Assembly (NCBI GenBank): GCA_046497075.1
Contig: JAWOGF010000001.1
Location: 1-42,143, forward strand
Direction of reading: 5' to 3'
Origin: Saliniplasma sp046497075
GTDB taxonomy: Archaea > Thermoplasmatota > Thermoplasmata > Halarchaeoplasmatales > Halarchaeoplasmataceae
DNA: 42,143 nt
This document shows, one piece after another, positions 25,394 through 33,819 of this stretch. The notes below the pieces were generated by a model that worked only from the letters and a program-made list of their open reading frames with translations, was not told the DNA's origin and ran no database searches. The first letter of the stretch is position 1, and each line of letters opens with the position of its first letter. A program made the position numbers and the translations under genes.

Positions 25394-28300
25394 ATGACCG
25401 ATCGAAAACTTTGGATATTGTTAGTGATCGTTCTGATGATCAGTAGTAGTACAATCATACCTTTCAATCATCCAATGGTCGGTATCGATCCCCCTGAAAA
25501 TAGAGATGTTGATACTTCCACTCTAGATCAAAATAAAGACCTAAAGTCTGCCGATTCAAAACGGATTGTTGATGAGAAGAATATAGGTACATCTGGTTCA
25601 ATTTCACATCATACCGTAGACCGAAAAGGTTCGGACATTACGCGACCACCTTCTCCTCACTCACCTAAAAGATCAGGGTCTAGCACTCTCGCATCGGATA
25701 ATACTCGTTCTTTAGATGAGATACTTCAAAAGGAAGATTATCAAAACCATGAAACGATCCGTATAGATTCAGATGTTGAGTTTAGTGAGATGGCAGGTGA
25801 AGAAGGATGGTCTGGTGATGGAAGTAAAGATCAACCCTATCTCTTAGAAGGCTACGATATAAACGGGGAAAACAAAGGATATGGTATATACATAGGGAAC
25901 GTGAGTCATCATTTTATCATCCGTGAATCCCATCTTCACAGCGCTGAGGGTAATAGTCATCTCTATTACAGAGATAGTGGGCTCTACCTTTACAACACGA
26001 CAAATGGAGTGGTAAAAAACAATACTATCTCAAATAATAGATATGGTGTATATCTGCAGGATTCAATGAACAACAGCGTTAAGGATAATATCATTTTAGA
26101 AAACACCGGCCCGGGGATCTTTTTACTAGATGCGGATAATAACTCTATCAAAGAAAACTCGATCCAAGATGAGGAGGAACCCACCGAAGAGGAAGAGGAT
26201 CATAGCGATAGTGTTTTGGTCAAATTCAAATCCTCTGAACTACCCGCAACTTCAAACCTCAACTTAAAAGAAAATCATCTCCGGGACGAACTTAGATGCC
26301 TCACTGACACCATAGACGCTTCGATAGATCGAGTATTTCCCTTCATCTATGGAGGGAAACTTAGTTTAGAGGAAGGAATCGATCCGAGCACTGCTGTGAA
26401 AGTTCTATCCGATCATCCGATGGTAGAATACGCAGAACTGGATAAGAAAGTCCAACTGATGAAAGAACCAAACGATCCCGGCTATGATTCGCTCTGGGGG
26501 ATGCAGAATATAGATGCACCAGGTGCCTGGGAAGTGTCTAGCGGAAAAAAACGGGTCGTTGTAGCGGTACTGGACACGGGTATTGATTATACGCATCCAG
26601 ACCTGAAGGAGAATATGTGGGAAGACCAATATGGTCACCATGGGTACAACTTCGTGAACGATTCCCATCATCCTATGGACGATTACGGTCATGGTACTCA
26701 CGTAGCTGGTACCGTCGGAGCGGTGGGCAACAATAGTTTAGGGGTTGCTGGAGTGAACTGGGATGTCAGTTTGATGAGTTTGAAGTTTATAGATCAAACT
26801 GGTAGCGGTACTATATCTGACGCTATCTCATCTTTAGAATACGTTCTAGAAAAGAAAAAAGAGGGAGTTAACATAGTTGCTACTAGCAACAGTTGGGGTG
26901 GGTCTGAAAAAAGTAGGTTCTTATCTGAAGCGATAGAAAGGCATCGAGACGAGGATATACTTTTTATAGCCGCTGCTGGGAACAGCAATAGGAACGTAGA
27001 AGAGGAGCCATCTTTTCCAGCTAGTTATGAACTCACCAATATAATATCGGTAGGTGCCACCGGAAAAGAGGATAACCGTACAAGTTTTTCAAATTACGGT
27101 GCCAACAGTGTACACGTAGGTGCCCCCGGAGAAGACATAAACAGTACGTCCCTGGATGAAAGATATGAGTACGCATCCGGGACTTCCATGGCTACACCTC
27201 ACGTATCAGGACTAGCTGCTCTTATCGCTTCTTATGATGACTCGTACAACCATAATAACATAAAGAATATAATAATTTCATCCGTTGATAAGTTCGATGA
27301 TCTAGAAGATAAAACATTGACTTCAGGACGAATAAACGCAACTAGAGCTGTCACCAAAACCCCAGACGAAGGGATACATTTCTGGATCCACGCCCCCGGG
27401 AACCGATCACATAGAGAAGTACTCACCGAATCTAACATAATGGTATCCCTCAATGACGGCATTGACCCCGTTTTAGGAGCAAATATCAGTGTGGAATTCA
27501 GTACAGGGGAGAAAACAAAATACCTGAGCGATGACGGAACCGGATTGGATCAGATTAAAGATGATGGATATTACTCTGGACACTGGCTCCCTGAAGTACA
27601 TGGTGAAATAGAACTGACCTTCACCGCAAAGGTTGGTGGCTGGCAAAAGCAGAAAACAGTGAATGTCACCGTCGGCAAAGAAGCAGGAATGTCTTTATGG
27701 TGCTCTAATGATAATCTACTCTATAAAAACGATCTCAGTGATAACCCATATGGTATGAGTTTATACCTGTCCCATGGTAATGTCATCAGAGGGAATAACC
27801 TTTCTGGTAACGATCATGGGATACTACTCGAACGATCAAATTCTACACAGTTATATCAAAATAAGATAGAAGATGTATTCGATGGTATCATCCTTTTAGA
27901 ATCTTATCATAACGTATTCAGTGAAAATCATATCTCAGAGTGTATATATGGTATCCACATACAAGGAGGAAATAATCATACAATTGATTCAAATCGCCTT
28001 ATCGATAACTATATAGGAGTGTTTAGCTCATCTTCGAAGTACGGTCGATACCAGGGGAACAACCTCTCTGAGAACAGTTATGGTATCGATATATATTTAT
28101 CCAATAATAACACTATAAACGAGAATACTGGGTATAATAATTCTATCTTCTTGAGTATTTGGTCATCGAAAAACGATGTGGTACTGAACAATATGGGTTT
28201 GGAAAATGATTACAGTATATATCTAGCCTTTACTCTGAATTCTACTCTAAGAAACAATTCAATGAAAGGTTCCGGTCTGATGATCACCGGCAGCAAAATA

Positions 28301-30181
28301 GAGTACTGGGATTCTCATTCGATAGGAATATCAAATATAGTCAACGATGATCCTATATATTACTGGACTGGTCGTACTGATGAGATCGTACCCCAAGATG
28401 CCGGGCAGGTTATACTCGTGAATTGTACTGAAGTGACTGTCAAGGATCAGATACTAGAGAGAGCGTCTGTAGGTATTATTTCAGCATTCTCTAAGGGAAA
28501 TATGATCACTAACAACACCGTTTCTGAGAATTTTATCGGGATATATTCGTACCTTTCAAATCACGATGAGATAATGTCCAATTCTGTGTTTCGAAATGAA
28601 GATAACGGTATCCGGGTATTCAGTTCTGATAACACGTTCCTTTTCGATAACTCTGTGTTGAACGGTAGTTACGCTATAGCTATATTGAACTCCGAGAGAA
28701 ATACCCTTAAAAAGAATCGTATGGAAAATACGGGGATATTGTTAGATGGTGTAGAATTAGAATATTGGAACACTCATTCCATCGATACCAGTAATACAAT
28801 TAACAGCGCTCAAGTTCACTACTGGAAAAATGAGACAGGAGGTACCGTACCTGAAGATGCCGGGCAGGTCATTCTTGCTAACTCCACCGGTGTCAGCATA
28901 ACGGGTCAGAACCTGTCAGGTTTGGGAGATGCGGTCACCATGGGATTCTCTCAAAATAATACCTTACGAAACGTCTCCATCTCTAATAATATCTGGGGGG
29001 TATATCTACGGGAATCCAACGATAACCTGCTTAAGAGCATATTTTCTGTAAATAATACTCAGGGTATAACGATGCAGCATTCGAATAGAAATCAAATATC
29101 TCACAGCACATTTTCGAATGATACTTATGGTATACTCATGGCAGAATCTAGAAGTAATAAAATATATATGAACGATTTCTCAGAGATTCGTAGGGCGATA
29201 CAATTAATATTCAATTCCAAACAGAATATTATATATCATAATAATTTTTTCGAGAGCGAACTCGAGCCCGGTAGAGATGGCGGATATGATAACCAGTGGT
29301 ATAGTGATTATCCCGATGGCGGGAATTATTGGTTAGAATATGAAAGCGATGATATCTATTCAGGCCCTGGTCAAAATGAATCCGGCAGTGATGGTATAGC
29401 TGACACCCCGTACGAAGGGAACGGTTTCGTTGATCAGTATCCACTGATGAGTCCTATCAAACCTATGGATATAAAGATGAGGCACCCAAAAAATGACACT
29501 TACGTAAATAGAGATGAACTTACAGTCAGGTGGTGTTCAGAAGGAGGTATCGGGATAAGAAACTATCGTATCCGCCTAGAAGGGAGAGAATGGGTGGACG
29601 TGGGGAATGCTACACAATACGTACTCACTGGATTGGAAGATGGAAGAACCGTAGTTCAAGTCGAAGCGACCGATAATACAGGTCGAACACGAAATGATAC
29701 CGTTGTCTTTACCGTCGATACCGTTTCACCATCTGTAAAGATAAATGAACCAGAAGATAGATCGGTTTTCCATCAGGACGAAGTGATGGTCCGATGGGAT
29801 GGGAAAGGCGAGATCTCAGCTATCGATTATTATGAAATACGTATCGACGGGGAAAAATGGATTCGGGTCGGGGATGAAAACGAGTATATCTTCGAAGATT
29901 TAAGGAACGGAAAATATACTGTAGAAGTCAGAGCGGTCGATGAGGCCGGCAACACTGCCGTGGAAGAAGTGACTTTATTCGTGTACGTTTACAACCTGTA
30001 TGTTGTGGTACCATTAACGGTTCTAACAACTATTTTGCTTTCGTATGGGTTGTGGGGAATAGTTAAAACTGCCAAAGCCAAAGCCAAAGCTAAAGCCAGG
30101 GCTAAAAAGGAGGAAGGATCTGTCAAGAACTATGACCATACAGATCAAGATGATTTCTCGGAATACAAATTGTCAAGATGA
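25394..30181 (+). CDS. giant surface protein: subtilisin-like protease nested in a NosD-type beta-helix
   Basis: A 1595-residue exported protein. Residues 1-25 form a signal sequence and 26-110 a Ser/Pro-rich spacer. A first beta-helix block lies at about 125-258. An Asp/Glu-rich joint (258-271) leads to an S8 propeptide (272-350) and an S8 catalytic domain (362-655) with Asp394 (AVLDTGIDY), His433 (YGHGTHVAG), Asn530 (AAGNS) and Ser598 (ASGTSMATPHVSG), all intact. A beta-sandwich domain (about 660-762) follows. A second, longer beta-helix runs from 766 to 1290, with two copies of a SHSI...YYW...P-DAGQVIL module at about 970-1020 and 1123-1174. A NosD-like end (1293-1352, GGNYWLEYESDD...DGIADTPY) precedes two Ig-like domains (1357-1445 and 1447-1531), one helix (1534-1558) and a Lys/Ala tail. 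It is anchored with the protease outside. Confidence 0.93.
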   Translation: MTDRKLWILLVIVLMISSSTIIPFNHPMVGIDPPENRDVDTSTLDQNKDLKSADSKRIVDEKNIGTSGSISHHTVDRKGSDITRPPSPHSPKRSGSSTLASDNTRSLDEILQKEDYQNHETIRIDSDVEFSEMAGEEGWSGDGSKDQPYLLEGYDINGENKGYGIYIGNVSHHFIIRESHLHSAEGNSHLYYRDSGLYLYNTTNGVVKNNTISNNRYGVYLQDSMNNSVKDNIILENTGPGIFLLDADNNSIKENSIQDEEEPTEEEEDHSDSVLVKFKSSELPATSNLNLKENHLRDELRCLTDTIDASIDRVFPFIYGGKLSLEEGIDPSTAVKVLSDHPMVEYAELDKKVQLMKEPNDPGYDSLWGMQNIDAPGAWEVSSGKKRVVVAVLDTGIDYTHPDLKENMWEDQYGHHGYNFVNDSHHPMDDYGHGTHVAGTVGAVGNNSLGVAGVNWDVSLMSLKFIDQTGSGTISDAISSLEYVLEKKKEGVNIVATSNSWGGSEKSRFLSEAIERHRDEDILFIAAAGNSNRNVEEEPSFPASYELTNIISVGATGKEDNRTSFSNYGANSVHVGAPGEDINSTSLDERYEYASGTSMATPHVSGLAALIASYDDSYNHNNIKNIIISSVDKFDDLEDKTLTSGRINATRAVTKTPDEGIHFWIHAPGNRSHREVLTESNIMVSLNDGIDPVLGANISVEFSTGEKTKYLSDDGTGLDQIKDDGYYSGHWLPEVHGEIELTFTAKVGGWQKQKTVNVTVGKEAGMSLWCSNDNLLYKNDLSDNPYGMSLYLSHGNVIRGNNLSGNDHGILLERSNSTQLYQNKIEDVFDGIILLESYHNVFSENHISECIYGIHIQGGNNHTIDSNRLIDNYIGVFSSSSKYGRYQGNNLSENSYGIDIYLSNNNTINENTGYNNSIFLSIWSSKNDVVLNNMGLENDYSIYLAFTLNSTLRNNSMKGSGLMITGSKIEYWDSHSIGISNIVNDDPIYYWTGRTDEIVPQDAGQVILVNCTEVTVKDQILERASVGIISAFSKGNMITNNTVSENFIGIYSYLSNHDEIMSNSVFRNEDNGIRVFSSDNTFLFDNSVLNGSYAIAILNSERNTLKKNRMENTGILLDGVELEYWNTHSIDTSNTINSAQVHYWKNETGGTVPEDAGQVILANSTGVSITGQNLSGLGDAVTMGFSQNNTLRNVSISNNIWGVYLRESNDNLLKSIFSVNNTQGITMQHSNRNQISHSTFSNDTYGILMAESRSNKIYMNDFSEIRRAIQLIFNSKQNIIYHNNFFESELEPGRDGGYDNQWYSDYPDGGNYWLEYESDDIYSGPGQNESGSDGIADTPYEGNGFVDQYPLMSPIKPMDIKMRHPKNDTYVNRDELTVRWCSEGGIGIRNYRIRLEGREWVDVGNATQYVLTGLEDGRTVVQVEATDNTGRTRNDTVVFTVDTVSPSVKINEPEDRSVFHQDEVMVRWDGKGEISAIDYYEIRIDGEKWIRVGDENEYIFEDLRNGKYTVEVRAVDEAGNTAVEEVTLFVYVYNLYVVVPLTVLTTILLSYGLWGIVKTAKAKAKAKARAKKEEGSVKNYDHTDQDDFSEYKLSR

Positions 30182-30243
30182 TATCTACAAGGCGTAAGAC
30201 TTATCTAAAACACTTGTTATTGCGTGAATCCCTGTAGTGAAAT

Positions 30244-30419
30244 GGGCGTGTGGCCTAGTCTGGATACACGTCAGAATCACTCAACAAGAAAAATACGTGA
30301 TTCTAACTGCAGCCAGACTAAAAAATACTATGGGCGTGTGGCCTAGTCTGGATACACGTCAGAATCACTCAACAAGAAAAATACGTGATTCTAACTGCAG
30401 CCAGACTAAAAAATACTAT
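30244..30419 (+). repeat. two identical 88-bp tandem units carrying the 5' part of tRNA-Arg
   Basis: Units 30244-30331 and 30332-30419 are identical. Each begins with the first 23 nt of the adjacent tRNA-Arg (positions 1 to A21), then diverges. Each unit contains two nested perfect 8-bp inverted repeats: TAGTCTGG (unit 13-20) with CCAGACTA (70-77), and AGAATCAC (30-37) with GTGATTCT (54-61). Each ends with TAAAAAATACTAT, a TATA-like element directly in front of the next tRNA 5' sequence, so copies could be transcribed. Confidence 0.95.
30407..30415 (+). promoter_or_regulatory. TATA-like element in front of tRNA-Arg
   Basis: TAAAAAATA lies 5-13 nt before the mature tRNA 5' end, closer than the usual archaeal spacing. 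The same element ends the first 88-bp unit at 30319-30327. The true transcription start may therefore lie inside the tRNA, or another upstream element may be used. Confidence 0.35.
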
Positions 30420-30494
30420 GGGCGTGTGGCCTAGTCTGGATATGGCGACAGCCTCCTAAGCTGTAGAACGGGGGTTCGAATCCCCCTACGCCCG
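30420..30494 (+). tRNA. tRNA-Arg(CCU)
   Basis: A full cloverleaf of 75 nt folds without an intron. The acceptor stem is GGGCGTG with TACGCCC (G7-U66 wobble) and discriminator G. The D arm is GCC/GGC. The anticodon stem ACAGC/GCTGT holds the loop CTCCTAA, anticodon CCU. The T arm is GGGGG TTCGAAT CCCCC. No CCA is encoded. A T-rich terminator (TCTTCTTTTT) follows at once. The first 23 and last 17 nt are each duplicated in flanking tandem arrays. Confidence 0.97.
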
Positions 30495-30841
30495 TCTTCT
30501 TTTTAAGTAGAGGATGAGAACCCTTGGGTTCGTGAGGAAAATTATGTTTTAATTTTGTGAACGGTTAGAAAAATTTCACATTTTTCTGAGCAGAATCCCC
30601 CTACACCCGTCTTCTTTTTAAGTAGAGGATGAGAACCCTTGGGTTCGTGAGGAAAATTATGTTTTAATTTTGTGAACGGTTAGAAAAATTTCACATTTTT
30701 CTGAGCAGAATCCCCCTACGCCCGTCTTCTTTTTAAGTAGAGGATGAGAACCCTTAGGTTCGTGAGGAAAATTATGTTTTAATTTTGTGAACGGTTAGAA
30801 AAATTTCACATTTTTCTGAGCAGAATCCCCCTACGCCCGTC
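30478..30841 (+). repeat. 115-bp tandem units carrying the 3' end of tRNA-Arg (three copies plus remnant)
   Basis: Units begin at 30478 (inside the tRNA), 30593 and 30708, with a 19-nt remnant from 30823. Each begins GAATCCCCCTACGCCCG, the T-stem 3' strand plus acceptor 3' strand and discriminator, followed by the T-rich terminator. Copies differ by only two substitutions (one in the tRNA-derived part of unit 2, one in the palindrome of unit 3). Each has GAACCC-TT-GGGTTC and GAAAAAT-TTCAC-ATTTTTC inverted repeats. The array fills most of the 417-bp gene-free stretch after the tRNA; after it, 30842-30911 holds only an AT-rich 7-bp palindrome (30894-30908). Confidence 0.96.
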
Positions 30842-30911
30842 ATATTATCCTTTTATAGTTTATGTACAGCAAAATCTAGACCCGCCTTCTTAAGTTTAAT
30901 TATTAAACATT

Positions 30912-31094
30912 TTAGTCCTGTTCGTCTTCTCCTTGTAAATATTGACGGAGCTTAACTACCAAGAAAATAATAATGAGACTTACGGTTACATAGACTGACC
31001 CACCAGGACCTAAAATAAACAATAATAAACCGATGAAAATTGCGACTAATATGAAGAGCATGATCATCTGCTTGTGGGTCATTCTGACAGCCAT
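30912..31094 (-). CDS. small two-helix membrane protein
   Basis: A 60-residue protein with helices at about 10-28 and 32-49, joined by LGPGGSVY, with a charged C-terminus (KLRQYLQGEDEQD). Function unknown. It is 64 bp downstream of the FKBP gene on the same strand and could be co-transcribed with it. The ATG at 31094 gives a basic start (MAVRMTHKQ); a second ATG four codons later is possible. Confidence 0.55.
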   Translation of the reverse strand: MAVRMTHKQMIMLFILVAIFIGLLLFILGPGGSVYVTVSLIIIFLVVKLRQYLQGEDEQD

Positions 31095-31158
31095 ATAAAT
31101 CTAAATCCTGGAATGGGTTTTAGGGGGATTTAAGAGGAAAAGGAGTACCGTTTTACTC

Positions 31159-31959
31159 CTATTCATCCTCTTCTAGTTCATTTTCGTCTTCTTCCCCTTC
31201 TACTTCCTCTTCTTCTAGATCCTCTATCTCTTCTTCCAATTCTTCCTCTAACTCCTCAATATCCTCTTCGTCGTCTTCTTCTTCAACATACTGCTCTATG
31301 AAATTGATCGTTTCGACATCTAAATATTTCCTAAGGTCCCCAACCACACGGTATTTGCTGACGACCCAACTCTGATCATATTTGCATCTATCAGGAAGAA
31401 CTATATCGATCTCATCTTCGTTTCTTTCGACTTCAATATCGGAATCGTTAAAGTTCTTTTCAAAGATCGCTTTGACTATCTCTTCGTCTTCTTCGGGCTT
31501 TTCATTGATGTTAAAATCATATTTCAGTGTTTTACCTGCTAAGGGATGATTGAAATCTATCCTTATCCTGCCTGCGGTAGCCTGGATGATCGTACCTCTT
31601 TTATTATCGATCTCGACTTCTTTACCTACGGCCGGATCGATGCCCTTCCTATCCAATTCCCTTCTACTGAATAGTTCTATCTTACCAGGGTCTCTATTAC
31701 CTATCCCTTTTTCTGGAGGGACTTCGACGGATTTCTCTTCACCGACTTCACTATCTAATAAAGCTTCATAGAAGCCTTCTACTATCTCTCCTTCTCCGAT
31801 AATAAACGGGGTAGAACCATAAGAAGTATCTTCATCAAATATCTCTTCTTCTTTTGCTTTTTCTTCATCAGTGGTATCGAAGAGTATAGGCTCTTCATCC
31901 TCATTGTCAGGCATTATCCATATATCGTAATCCACGTAAACTAAATCTCCTTCTTCCAT
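31159..31959 (-). CDS. FKBP-type peptidyl-prolyl isomerase with acidic tail
   Basis: A 266-residue long-form archaeal FKBP (SlyD-like). The N-terminal FKBP core is GDLVYVDYDIWI, then ...FIIGEGEIVEGFYEALLDSEVGEEKSVEVPPEKGIG (quoted in part: GEIVEGFYEALLDSEVGEE). An insert-in-flap domain and HPLAGKTLKYDFNI close the core; the HPLAGK motif is diagnostic. A second domain (about 155-220) is followed by a 45-residue run of Glu/Asp. It assists folding in the cytoplasm as isomerase and chaperone. The ATG at 31959 with AGGTG upstream was chosen over a GTG three codons earlier. It is divergent from NOG1. Confidence 0.92.
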   Translation of the reverse strand: MEEGDLVYVDYDIWIMPDNEDEEPILFDTTDEEKAKEEEIFDEDTSYGSTPFIIGEGEIVEGFYEALLDSEVGEEKSVEVPPEKGIGNRDPGKIELFSRRELDRKGIDPAVGKEVEIDNKRGTIIQATAGRIRIDFNHPLAGKTLKYDFNINEKPEEDEEIVKAIFEKNFNDSDIEVERNEDEIDIVLPDRCKYDQSWVVSKYRVVGDLRKYLDVETINFIEQYVEEEDDEEDIEELEEELEEEIEDLEEEEVEGEEDENELEEDE

Positions 31960-32056
31960 ACAGGGCACCTATTACGGTTCAAGAAGCAGGTCCTTTTTAA
32001 GCGTTTTCGTTAAAAAGTCCGTTAACTTTAACCGATATGAGATTCTAACCACCTTC

Positions 32057-33022
32057 ATGGACTTCAACATTCCACCTATACTGAGCGCACAGCAGCTATT
32101 GGATAAAGCCTTCAGAAAAGCCTCAAAGAAAAGTAAGGAGGGGGCAAATAGGGAAGAAAGTACTAAGAAGACAAATTCTGCAAAACTCAATTCCGTAGCC
32201 CATACTCTTGAAGATACTTTAAAAAGATATGAGAAGGAGTTCCCTTCTATCGATATTCTTCCACAATTCTATCACGAGATCATCGACATAATGATAGGCA
32301 TAGATAAACTCAAGAAGAGTATCGGTGCTGTGAACTGGGCAAAACGTAGAACCAAAAGAATCCTTATGGAATCTGCCAGAAAACTGATGAAAAAGGAAAC
32401 CGTGGAAGAGATGGAGAGGATCAGAAAGCAAGCTTATGGTAGAACTTCCTCGATACTAAACCAGATAGACGATGATCTAGCATTTTTAGACGAGTGTAAG
32501 AAGAAATTGAATTCCTTACCCGACATCCAAACTGATATACCTACTGTGGTTGTAGCGGGATATCCAAATGTGGGTAAATCTTTACTAGTTTCGAAGATCT
32601 CCAGCGGTAAACCAAAAGTGGCGGTTTATCCGTTCACCACCAAAGAGGTGGGTATAGGTCATTTCATGTTAGAAAGGCACAAATGCCAATTATTAGATAC
32701 ACCTGGATTGCTCGATAGGCCCAGTGAAAAGAGGAATGATATCGAGAAACAGGCTGTGAACGCCCTTGAGAGTTTAGCAGATCTCATATTGTTCTTGTAT
32801 GACCCTACAGGAACTTGTGGATATCCGGTCTCAGACCAAGAAGCTCTCGCTGCTGAACTTAAAGAGAGTTTCCGCGATGTTAAAATTATAGAAGTCGATA
32901 ACAAATCAGATATCGACGAATCGGATAATCAAAGGCTTCATATATCAGCTCTGCAAGAAAAAAATCTAGATGAATTGATGGGATCGATAAAAAACGGGCT
33001 AAAATATAAATATGACCTGTAA
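32057..33022 (+). CDS. NOG1-type GTPase
   Basis: A 321-residue archaeal NOG1/Obg-superfamily GTPase. A helical N-terminal domain of about 160 residues is followed by the G domain: G1 GYPNVGKS (168-175), G2 around YPFTTKEVGIGHF, G3 DTPGLLD (214-220) and G4 NKSD (282-285). The helical bundle plus AVYPFTTK identifies it as NOG1 rather than Era or YchF. The family acts in large ribosomal subunit assembly, in keeping with L15e and LX nearby. Length matches archaeal members, which lack the eukaryotic C-terminal extension. Confidence 0.93.
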   Translation: MDFNIPPILSAQQLLDKAFRKASKKSKEGANREESTKKTNSAKLNSVAHTLEDTLKRYEKEFPSIDILPQFYHEIIDIMIGIDKLKKSIGAVNWAKRRTKRILMESARKLMKKETVEEMERIRKQAYGRTSSILNQIDDDLAFLDECKKKLNSLPDIQTDIPTVVVAGYPNVGKSLLVSKISSGKPKVAVYPFTTKEVGIGHFMLERHKCQLLDTPGLLDRPSEKRNDIEKQAVNALESLADLILFLYDPTGTCGYPVSDQEALAAELKESFRDVKIIEVDNKSDIDESDNQRLHISALQEKNLDELMGSIKNGLKYKYDL

Positions 33023-33036
33023 AAATATTCCCTTGA

Positions 33037-33333
33037 ATGTTTGCTAGACTTATCGATATAGTAAAGTTCGATTTTAAGATGAAAGACGATTCTAAAGAAT
33101 ACAACTTGGCCTCTGGAGGAGGCAAATTATACATTACAGATGATGGACTTCTGTTGTCTGATGGAAGCTCATGGTACGAGATACCTCTTAAAGAGGTCAA
33201 CGAAATCAGGGACTTAAATCACGATAGCCCCTCTTTATTATTGAATATCTCAGGTATGAATGTCTTTATCCATGGATCGAAAGCAAACATACTTTCAGCA
33301 CTCAGACATTATTTATTACCTTACGTAGGCTGA
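33037..33333 (+). CDS. small beta-rich protein downstream of NOG1
   Basis: A 98-residue protein of unknown function. The pattern LASGGGKLYITDDGLLLSDG, then SSWYEIPLKEVNEIRDL, then LLLNISGMNVFIHG, followed by a C-terminal helix, looks like a PH-like single domain, similar in style to the N-terminal part of archaeal CheF. That link is a weak impression. It starts 14 bp after NOG1 on the same strand, so it is probably co-transcribed with it. Confidence 0.55.
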   Translation: MFARLIDIVKFDFKMKDDSKEYNLASGGGKLYITDDGLLLSDGSSWYEIPLKEVNEIRDLNHDSPSLLLNISGMNVFIHGSKANILSALRHYLLPYVG

Positions 33334-33334
33334 G

Positions 33335-33790
33335 TCAGTAGAAAAAAAATAAGAATACAGTGAATACCAGTGCAGTAGTAAGGACAGGTAAGGTTGGTAT
33401 TTTTTTTGAATGACTAAAACCGTGCTTGATCCTTCGCTTTAGTAAAAGTACAAGTCCTGTATGTATCAGGACTAGAAATGGGGTCATCAATGGATGGAGT
33501 AATGAGAGTGCTGCTAGAAAAGCGAGCTTATCATCAAAGACCATGAAGTTTATTTCCTTTAAATAAAATATCGATGTGATCACAGCTATTAGAACCCATT
33601 TTGCGCCCAAATATATGGTTGAACCAGGCTGTAGTACAGCATCATGCCCTACCATAGCTACGATAAATACTATCCATAATTCCCATAGATCCCTACGGGA
33701 TGCCCAGTTCTGAAGGTCTAATAACGATTTAACGGAGAAGCATCCGACTAGGAAAAAGAGCGCGTAAAGCTGTGTGCCGGTTAGGAGCAT
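33335..33790 (-). CDS. polytopic membrane protein, possibly a degenerate A24 prepilin-peptidase-like protein
   Basis: A 151-residue protein with about five helices. After the first helix comes SVKSLLDLQNWASRRDLWELW, where type IV prepilin peptidases have D-x-R-x(n)-P-N-W. Later comes FMVFDDKLAFLAALSLLHP (both quoted in part), where those enzymes have GGADAK/GxGD. One Asp is present at each site (Asp25 and one of the FDDK pair), so aspartyl protease activity is not excluded, but the flanking Gly residues are missing. It may be a diverged family member or an unrelated membrane protein. It is convergent with the preceding gene. Confidence 0.5.
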   Translation of the reverse strand: MLLTGTQLYALFFLVGCFSVKSLLDLQNWASRRDLWELWIVFIVAMVGHDAVLQPGSTIYLGAKWVLIAVITSIFYLKEINFMVFDDKLAFLAALSLLHPLMTPFLVLIHTGLVLLLKRRIKHGFSHSKKIPTLPVLTTALVFTVFLFFFY

Positions 33791-33819
33791 ATAAAGAAGG
33801 TATTAGGGAAGAAGTATTT

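Noticed and set aside
30237..30434. A 65-residue open frame over the 88-bp units
   Set aside because: It runs through tRNA-derived repeats and into the tRNA gene; the repeated peptide simply reflects the DNA duplication.
30244..30494. Split or trans-spliced tRNA gene
   Set aside because: The tRNA at 30420-30494 is complete and intronless, so the partial copies are not needed to make it.
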